Assembly: GCA_029065305.1 (NCBI GenBank)
Contig: JAIEIQ010000246.1
Coordinates: 1-10,709 of the forward strand
Source: Oscillospiraceae bacterium
Lineage (GTDB): Bacteria; Bacillota; Clostridia; Oscillospirales; Oscillospiraceae
DNA: 10,709 nucleotides
Reading direction: 5' to 3'
Shown here: one piece after another, positions 6,164 to 10,709 of the stretch
How positions within the stretch are numbered: position 1 is the first letter of the stretch
How the letters are laid out: each line of letters begins with the position of its first letter
The notes under the pieces: model-generated
Databases searched by the model: none
Seen by the model: the letters and a program-made list of their open reading frames with translations, nothing else
What the model was told of the DNA's origin: nothing
Position numbers and translations under genes: made by a program

Positions 6164-7389
6164 GAAAGCAGGTATTCGCGGCACTGCTCCTGCTGCTGGT
6201 ATTGGCGGGGTGCGCCCCCTCCCCTGCCCCGGACCCGGCTCCGGTGCCAGTGCCGGAGGTGGAGGAGCCGGCGGTCCCCCCGCCGGAGCCGGTGGAGGTT
6301 CGGGAGCCGGAGCCGGATCCACGGGCGGAGACAGTAGAGGCCATCCTCGGGGCGATGACCCTGGAGGAGAAGGTGGGGCAGATGTTCTTCCCCAGGTGCC
6401 CGGAGGTGGAAGCGGCGGAGAAGATTGCCGGATTCCATCTGGGGGGCTGTCTGCTGTTTACCAAAGATTTCAAGGACAGCGGGAAGAACTGGCTGACGGC
6501 GGAGCAGCTGATGGAGAAGCTGGAGGGGTATCAGGCGGCGTCGTCGGTGCCGCTTCTGATCGGCGTGGACGAGGAGGGCGGCACCGTGGCCCGGGCCAGC
6601 CGGAACCCCAATCTGTTCCCGGAGAAGTTCCAGTCACCCCGGCGGGTATTCGCCAGGGGGCTGGAGGCGGATCCGGAGGGCGGCTTTAACGCGGGGATAG
6701 AGGCCATTCGGGCGGACGCCGCGGAGAAAAGCGCGGGGCTGCGGCGGTATGGGATCAATGTGAACTTCGCGCCGGTGGCGGATGTGTCCGCCGGTCCGGA
6801 GGATTTTATGTACGATCGGACCTTCGGGGCGGACGCCAGGGAGGCGGCGCGCTTTGTGGCGGTGTCGGTGCTGGAGATGAACCGCGCCGGTGTGGGCTCC
6901 GTGCTCAAGCATTTCCCGGGGTACGGGGACAACGCGGATACCCACACGGGGATTGCCGTGGACGAGCGGCCCTGGGAACAATTTATGGTGCACGATTTCG
7001 CCCCCTTCCGGGAGGGGATCCTCTGCGGGGCCGGGGCGGTGCTGGTGAGCCACAATATTGTGACGTGCATGGATGAGACTCTGCCCGCGTCCCTGTCCCC
7101 GGAGGTCCACCGGATTCTGCGGGAGGAGCTGGGGTTCGAGGGCGTGATTCTGACGGACGATCTGGCTATGAGCGCGGTGAAGGACTACGCCAGGGAGGGA
7201 TCCGTGGCGGAGCTGGCGGTGCTGGCCGGGAACGACATGATTGTGACGTCGGATTTTGAGGCTCAGATCCCCCTGGTGCTGGAGGCCGTGGAGGCTGGCC
7301 GGATCGAGGAGGAGGTTATCGACGGCGCGGTCCGACGGGTGCTGGGGTGGAAATACGATTTGGGACTGATTGGAGAGGGAAATGACTGA
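6160..7389 (+). CDS. nagZ: Glycoside hydrolase family 3 beta-N-acetylhexosaminidase lipoprotein (NagZ-like)
   Basis: The chosen start, ATG 6160, overlaps the preceding stop by ATGA and gives 409 residues. The N-terminus is a lipoprotein signal: MRKQ, a Leu-rich core and lipobox LAGC with lipidated C18. A Pro/Glu-rich linker (19-54) follows and should extend the enzyme from the membrane. The GH3 domain begins near MTLEEKVGQMFF (66-77). The NagZ-type motif KHFPGYGDNADTH (250-262) carries the D260/H262 acid-base dyad, and ILTDDLAMSAV (330-340) holds the likely nucleophile D333. The family removes N-acetylglucosamine from peptidoglycan fragments; the Gram-positive form is extracytoplasmic, matching the lipobox. 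Tyr255 is at a position usually His or Leu. The C-terminal extra domain of larger GH3 enzymes is absent. Upstream in-frame sequence open to 5587 lies inside the FAH gene and is not coding. Confidence 0.88.
   Translation: MRKQVFAALLLLLVLAGCAPSPAPDPAPVPVPEVEEPAVPPPEPVEVREPEPDPRAETVEAILGAMTLEEKVGQMFFPRCPEVEAAEKIAGFHLGGCLLFTKDFKDSGKNWLTAEQLMEKLEGYQAASSVPLLIGVDEEGGTVARASRNPNLFPEKFQSPRRVFARGLEADPEGGFNAGIEAIRADAAEKSAGLRRYGINVNFAPVADVSAGPEDFMYDRTFGADAREAARFVAVSVLEMNRAGVGSVLKHFPGYGDNADTHTGIAVDERPWEQFMVHDFAPFREGILCGAGAVLVSHNIVTCMDETLPASLSPEVHRILREELGFEGVILTDDLAMSAVKDYAREGSVAELAVLAGNDMIVTSDFEAQIPLVLEAVEAGRIEEEVIDGAVRRVLGWKYDLGLIGEGND
7372..7378 (+). promoter_or_regulatory. Ribosome-binding site that favours ATG 7382 for alaX
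   Basis: GGAGAGG at 7372-7378 lies 3-4 nt before ATG 7382. The upstream in-frame ATG at 7370 has no comparable site, and its extra residues MERE are not part of the AlaX N-terminus. Confidence 0.5.
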
Positions 7390-8536
7390 GAAGCTGTACT
7401 ATGATGACCCGTTTTTGACCAGGTTTACGGGGAAGGTGCTCTCCTGCCAGGAGGAGAAAAAGCTGTGGCGGGTGGTGCTGGACAGGACCGCCTTCTATCC
7501 CGAGGGCGGCGGACAGCCGGCGGACCACGGGACCCTGGGGGGCGCGGCGGTCTGCGACACGCGGGAGCGGGACGGGGAGATTGTCCACTTCTGCGACAGG
7601 CCCCTGGCTGTCGGGGAGGAGGTAGAGGGGGAGATCGACTTTGCGCGGCGCTTTGACTTCATGCAGCAGCACAGCGGCGAGCATATTGTCAGCGGGATCC
7701 TCTGCGGGATGTTCCACTGCGACAACGTGGGGTTCCACATCGGACACGATCTGGTGACGATTGATTTTAACGCGGCGCTGACCATGGACGACGTGCGGGA
7801 GGTGGAGCGGCGGGCCAACCGGTACATCTGGGAAGACCACCCCCTGGGGGTGGACTACCCCTCCCCCGCGGAGCTGGAGGCTTTGGAGTACCGGAGCAAG
7901 AAGGCCCTGACGGGACAGGTGCGGATTGTATCCTGGCCCGGTGCGGACTGCTGCGCCTGCTGCGGGACCCACGTGGCGCGGAGCGGGCAGGTGGGCATGG
8001 TGAAGCTCCTCTCCTGCCAGCGGTTCCGGGAGGGCGTGCGCATTGAGCTGGCGGCGGGGGGACGGGCCCTGGAGCGGTTTGAGCTGGTTGAGGGGCAGAA
8101 CACAAAAGTCTCTCAGCTGCTGTCGGCAAAGGCGGCGGACACCGCCGCCGCCGTGGAGAGAGTGCAGAGGGAGTTATACCAGCTCCGGGGCCGGGTGGCG
8201 GCTCTGGAGGAGGGGGACTTTGCCCGGAAGGCGGCGGACTATGCCGGGAGGGGGGACGTACTGCTGTTGGAGGCGGGGATGTCCGCCGACTCCCTCCGGA
8301 AGCTGTGCGGCATGGTGCAGGAGAGCGCCGGGGGACGGTGCGCCGTGTTCGCCGGCGAGGGGGAGGTCTGGCAGTACGCTGTCAGCCAGCCCGATGGGGA
8401 TCTCCGGGGGTTCGTCAAGGAGCTCAACGCCGCGCTCCGGGGCCGGGGCGGCGGCAAGCCCGGGTTTGTTCAGGGGTCCGTTCAGGCGCCGGAGGCGGAG
8501 ATCCGGGAGTTCTTCGGGCAGAATTGCCGCGATTGA
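7382..8536 (+). CDS. AlaX-type alanyl-tRNA editing protein with DHHA1-like C-terminal domain
   Basis: The 384-residue product is a free-standing relative of the alanyl-tRNA synthetase editing domain, which hydrolyses Ser- or Gly-tRNA-Ala in trans. The N-terminal barrel contains RTAFYPEGGGQPADHG (35-50). The zinc site is H97-x3-H101 (QQHSGEHIVSG) and C193-x3-H197 in CCACCGTHV (190-198). A predicted coiled-coil linker (about 235-277) leads to a C-terminal region (about 280-384) like the DHHA1 domain, ending in GGGKPGFVQGS, the tRNA-binding Gly-rich element. This makes it the long AlaX-L type. It overlaps the nagZ stop by 8 nt, so the FAH-nagZ-alaX trio is probably one transcript. An alternative start at 7370 would add four residues. 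Its gene ends 6 bp from the convergent transporter gene. Confidence 0.9.
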   Translation: MTEKLYYDDPFLTRFTGKVLSCQEEKKLWRVVLDRTAFYPEGGGQPADHGTLGGAAVCDTRERDGEIVHFCDRPLAVGEEVEGEIDFARRFDFMQQHSGEHIVSGILCGMFHCDNVGFHIGHDLVTIDFNAALTMDDVREVERRANRYIWEDHPLGVDYPSPAELEALEYRSKKALTGQVRIVSWPGADCCACCGTHVARSGQVGMVKLLSCQRFREGVRIELAAGGRALERFELVEGQNTKVSQLLSAKAADTAAAVERVQRELYQLRGRVAALEEGDFARKAADYAGRGDVLLLEAGMSADSLRKLCGMVQESAGGRCAVFAGEGEVWQYAVSQPDGDLRGFVKELNAALRGRGGGKPGFVQGSVQAPEAEIREFFGQNCRD

Positions 8537-8542
8537 TCCGGC

Positions 8543-9013
8543 TTACTGCTTCCCGCCGCAGCTCCGCTCCCCCTCGGGAGCCCTCCGGCGGACCAGATGA
8601 AACAGGGACATGGGGCAGAGCATTCCCAGGGCGATGGCCATAGCCAGCAGCAGGGTGTTGAGCCCCTGGGCGGAGCAGAGGGCAAACTCCTGCTCCATAA
8701 AATACTGCATCGTCTTATACAGGGATCCGCCGGGGACCAGGGGGATGGCGGCGGTCACGACAAACAGGGTGGCGGGGCACTTGGCCGCCCGGGCCATCGC
8801 CTCGGCGTAGACAGCGGCGGCGACGGACGCGAAAAAGAACCGGGGCACGTCCTGCTCCACCCAGAGCCCCGCGGCCAGATATACCGCCCAGGTCAGCAGT
8901 CCCCCCAGGCTGGCCAAGAGCAGCTTTTCCCGGCGGATGTGGAACAGGAGGGCAAAGCCCATGGACCCCAGAAAGGCGGAGGCCAGCTGGATAATATATT
9001 CCATTGACAGCAT
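8543..9013 (-). CDS. Threonine/serine exporter family protein, ThrE_2 (YjjB-like) half
   Basis: This 156-residue integral membrane protein has about five hydrophobic segments (roughly 6-24, 31-50, 58-75, 80-92 and 118-140) and the diagnostic PLVPGGSLYK (91-100) of the C-terminal half of ThrE transporters. In this family the N- and C-terminal halves may be fused, as in Corynebacterium ThrE, or split, as here. The split pair in E. coli, YjjP/YjjB, acts in succinate export, so the substrate (threonine/serine or a dicarboxylate) is open. The chosen start, ATG 9013, sits 6 nt after GGAGGG (9025-9020 on the minus strand). That site lies immediately after the stop of the upstream half, a sign of translational coupling. 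Starts further upstream would run into that gene. Confidence 0.87.
   Translation of the reverse strand: MLSMEYIIQLASAFLGSMGFALLFHIRREKLLLASLGGLLTWAVYLAAGLWVEQDVPRFFFASVAAAVYAEAMARAAKCPATLFVVTAAIPLVPGGSLYKTMQYFMEQEFALCSAQGLNTLLLAMAIALGMLCPMSLFHLVRRRAPEGERSCGGKQ
8553..8591. repeat. Nested GC-rich stem-loop at convergent gene ends
   Basis: Inner stem GCTCCC (8566-8571) with GGGAGC (8576-8581), 4-nt loop; outer stem CCGCCG (8553-8558) with CGGCGG (8586-8591), both perfect. It lies in the last codons of the ThrE_2 half, 17 nt past the alaX stop. No T-run follows on either strand. It may slow polymerase or protect transcript ends where the two operons meet, but codon bias in GC-rich DNA could produce it by chance. 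Confidence 0.3.
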
Positions 9014-9019
9014 CGAAAG

Positions 9020-9028
9020 CCCTCCTTT
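9020..9028 (-). promoter_or_regulatory. Ribosome-binding site overlapping the upstream stop codon
   Basis: On the minus strand AAAGGAGGG (9028-9020) overlaps the TAA that ends the ThrE_1 half (9029-9027) and is followed 6 nt later by ATG 9013. This decides the start of the ThrE_2 half and supports coupled translation in equal amounts. Confidence 0.65.
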
Positions 9029-9839
9029 AAAACAGCGCCAGCACCATGGCAAAGCCCAGTGCGATGGTCAGCGCCAGCAGAATGGCCTCGATAAAGCGCA
9101 TGAGGCCGGAGATGGTGTTCCCGCTGAACATATCCCGCAGGGAGTTGGTCAGGGCCAGGCCGGGGATCAGCAGCATGATATTGCCGATGCTGATCATATC
9201 CACGTTGTCCCCCAGGCCGTTGTGCACCGCCAGTCCGGCCAGCAGTCCCCCCAGACAGGAGCACAGCAGGGCCGAGAGAAAGGCGTTGGCCTCCGTCCGG
9301 CGGATCACCCGGTCCAGGTACTTGAGCACCACGCCGATGACGCCGGAGGCGGCGGCGTCCAGGGCGCTCCCCCCGAAGAACACGCAGAAGGAGGAGGACA
9401 CCAGCACATAGGTCAGCAGCTGCACCGGGAAGGGGTATTGGGGGGTGGCCCGGATCGCCGCCAGCTCCCGCCGGGTCTCCTCCAGGTCCAGGTGTTGGGC
9501 GCAGATGCGGCGGCTGAGCTGGTTGAGCAGCTCCAGCCGGTCCAGGTCGTACTGGGTCCCCATCACCCGGCGGGTCTGGGTGAGGGCCCCAAACTCGTGG
9601 GCGTAAATGGTGACGACAATACTGGAGGTGATGGTGAACACATCCGCCCGCTCCGCCCCAAAGGCGAGGCACAGACGCCGGATGCTGTCCTCCACCCGGC
9701 TCACCTCGCCGCCGCACTGGAGCATGTCCTGACCGATCTCCAGCACCTGGTAGAGGTACTCATTGGCCTGCCCGGCGGCCTCCAGCCGGGCCAGCTGCTG
9801 GAGCTCCTCCGGCGAAAAGTAGTGAAAGTCCTGTTCCAT
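9027..9839 (-). CDS. Threonine/serine exporter family protein, ThrE_1 (YjjP-like, DUF1212) half
   Basis: The 270-residue protein begins with a soluble region containing CGGEVSRVEDSIRRLCLAFG (42-61) and ADVFTITSSIV, the characteristic N-terminal motif of the YjjP/ThrE_1 family. Several membrane segments follow from about residue 140 (LLTYVLVSSSFCVFFGG, FLSALLCSCLGGLLAGLAV, LALTIALGFAMVLALF). The family motif LIPGLALTNSLRDMFSGNTISG lies at about 224-245. It should pair with the downstream ThrE_2 half to form the transporter. ATG 9839 is preceded by GGGGAAG with about 7 nt spacing; a TTG seven codons upstream (9860) is possible but would overlap the sequence just after the cardiolipin synthase stop. 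The 21-nt gap to that gene indicates one operon. Confidence 0.88.
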   Translation of the reverse strand: MEQDFHYFSPEELQQLARLEAAGQANEYLYQVLEIGQDMLQCGGEVSRVEDSIRRLCLAFGAERADVFTITSSIVVTIYAHEFGALTQTRRVMGTQYDLDRLELLNQLSRRICAQHLDLEETRRELAAIRATPQYPFPVQLLTYVLVSSSFCVFFGGSALDAAASGVIGVVLKYLDRVIRRTEANAFLSALLCSCLGGLLAGLAVHNGLGDNVDMISIGNIMLLIPGLALTNSLRDMFSGNTISGLMRFIEAILLALTIALGFAMVLALF

Positions 9840-9860
9840 GGAAATTCTTCCCCTTGTCAA

Positions 9861-10709
9861 TTATGTTAAAGGCGCCAGAGGCCGCAGCAGCCAGCCGGTG
9901 AGCCGCTGGAGCAGGGGCCAGCGGCGGCAGTCCTCCTCCGTGACCCGGCGGCATTTGGTCAGGGTGGCCTGGATATCCCGCTCTATCTCCCCCACGGCGG
10001 GGCAGTCCCAGAACCGGGCGGCGCACTCGAAGTGGAGGTACAGGCTCCGGTAGTCCAGGTTGATGCTGCCCACCACGGCGGTCCTGTCGTCGCTGACGAA
10101 CATCTTCCCGTGGACAAAGCCCGGGGTGTACTCCCAGATCTGGACGCCGCCCTGGAGGAGCTGGCGGTAGTAGGACCGGGTGAGGGCAAAGACCGTCCGC
10201 TTGTCCGGCTGGGAGGGGACGATGATCTTCACGTCCACCCCCCGCTTGGCGGCGAAGATCAGGGCGTCGTTGAACTCCTGATTGAGGATGAGGTAGGGCG
10301 TCATGATGTGGACGTACCGGGAGGCCCGGCTGAGGATGTCCAGGTACACCAGCTTCCCCACCCGCTCCTGGTCGAAGGGGCTGTCGCTGTAGGGCAGCAC
10401 CCAGCCCGGGGCCTCCACCGGCCCGGAGGCGTCCAGATAGGGGGCGCAGTCCTCCAGCTGCCAGGTTTCCACCGCCCACAGCTGGAGAAACATCAGGGTA
10501 AAGGATCGCACCGCCTCGCCGGTGATCCGCACCGCCGTGTCTTTCCAGTGGCCGTGGAGCATCCGGCGGTTGATGTACTCGTCCGCCAGGTTCACCCCGC
10601 CGGTAAAGGCGCACCGGCCGTCCACCACCAGGATCTTCCGGTGGTCCCGGTTGTTGTAGTGGGTGGACACCAGGGGCCGCAGGGGGGCGTACATCCGGCA
10701 GCGGATGCC
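9861..10709 (-). CDS. cls: Cardiolipin synthase, C-terminal part with both HKD motifs (5' end outside window)
   Basis: The visible 282 residues run to the TAA at 9863-9861; the frame is open through the window edge, so the true start and N-terminal membrane segments are missing. Two phospholipase-D motifs are present. The first is NNRDHRKILVVDG (H-x-K-x4-D) followed by FTGGVNLADEYIN. The second is FVHGKMFVSDDRTAVVGS (H-x-K-x4-D), followed by NLDYRSL. MTPYLI and NPLRP-like APLRPL are typical of bacterial cardiolipin synthases, which join two phosphatidylglycerols into cardiolipin at the inner face of the membrane. It leads the operon with the two ThrE halves; no functional link between them is evident. 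An internal ATG at 10694 falls within the conserved domain and is not the start. Confidence 0.92.
   Translation of the reverse strand, partial: GIRCRMYAPLRPLVSTHYNNRDHRKILVVDGRCAFTGGVNLADEYINRRMLHGHWKDTAVRITGEAVRSFTLMFLQLWAVETWQLEDCAPYLDASGPVEAPGWVLPYSDSPFDQERVGKLVYLDILSRASRYVHIMTPYLILNQEFNDALIFAAKRGVDVKIIVPSQPDKRTVFALTRSYYRQLLQGGVQIWEYTPGFVHGKMFVSDDRTAVVGSINLDYRSLYLHFECAARFWDCPAVGEIERDIQATLTKCRRVTEEDCRRWPLLQRLTGWLLRPLAPLT

Noticed and set aside
6910..6948. His-to-Tyr change in the NagZ motif KHFPGYG as a sign of inactivation
   Set aside because: That position varies in the family (His or Leu are common), and the catalytic Asp-x-His dyad and the nucleophile Asp are present.

Overview
The window is a gene-dense, GC-rich stretch of a Firmicutes-type chromosome, most likely a member of the Clostridia close to Oscillospiraceae (Flavonifractor or Oscillibacter-like). 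This placement is an inference. It rests on strong purine-rich Shine-Dalgarno sites, a TTG start, a hisS-aspS pair, a MinD/MgsA neighbourhood, a DHHA1-containing AlaX and a two-gene ThrE-type exporter. I see no rRNA, tRNA, insertion sequence, CRISPR array or phage gene.

Layout, plus strand (1-8536): the 3' end of rsmG (16S rRNA methyltransferase); an AT-rich spacer holding two perfect hairpins; a MinD/ParA-type ATPase with a TTG start; a 103-nt spacer with a 15-codon mini-ORF behind a perfect Shine-Dalgarno; a methylglyoxal synthase homologue whose catalytic residues are replaced; hisS; a small membrane-anchored protein of unknown function; aspS; a terminator-like hairpin; a fumarylacetoacetate-hydrolase-family enzyme; a GH3 beta-N-acetylhexosaminidase lipoprotein (NagZ-like); and an AlaX-type alanyl-tRNA editing protein. 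The last three genes overlap or nearly touch and look like one transcript.

Layout, minus strand (10709-8543): the C-terminal two HKD domains of a cardiolipin synthase (5' end outside the window), then the two halves of a ThrE/YjjP-YjjB-type transporter. These form a second operon that converges on alaX with only 6 bp between stop codons.

Functional themes are translation and its fidelity (RsmG, HisRS, AspRS, AlaX), cell envelope and division (MinD-like, NagZ, cardiolipin synthase) and small-molecule metabolism or export (MgsA-like, FAH family, ThrE). Most of this is ordinary housekeeping. The observation most worth checking is the MgsA homologue, which keeps its fold signature but has Ser in place of the catalytic Asp and lacks the His/Asp pair of the second active-site loop. 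Second is the contracted region around MinD, with a mini-ORF and no MinE or RodA. I found no convincing new multi-gene system.
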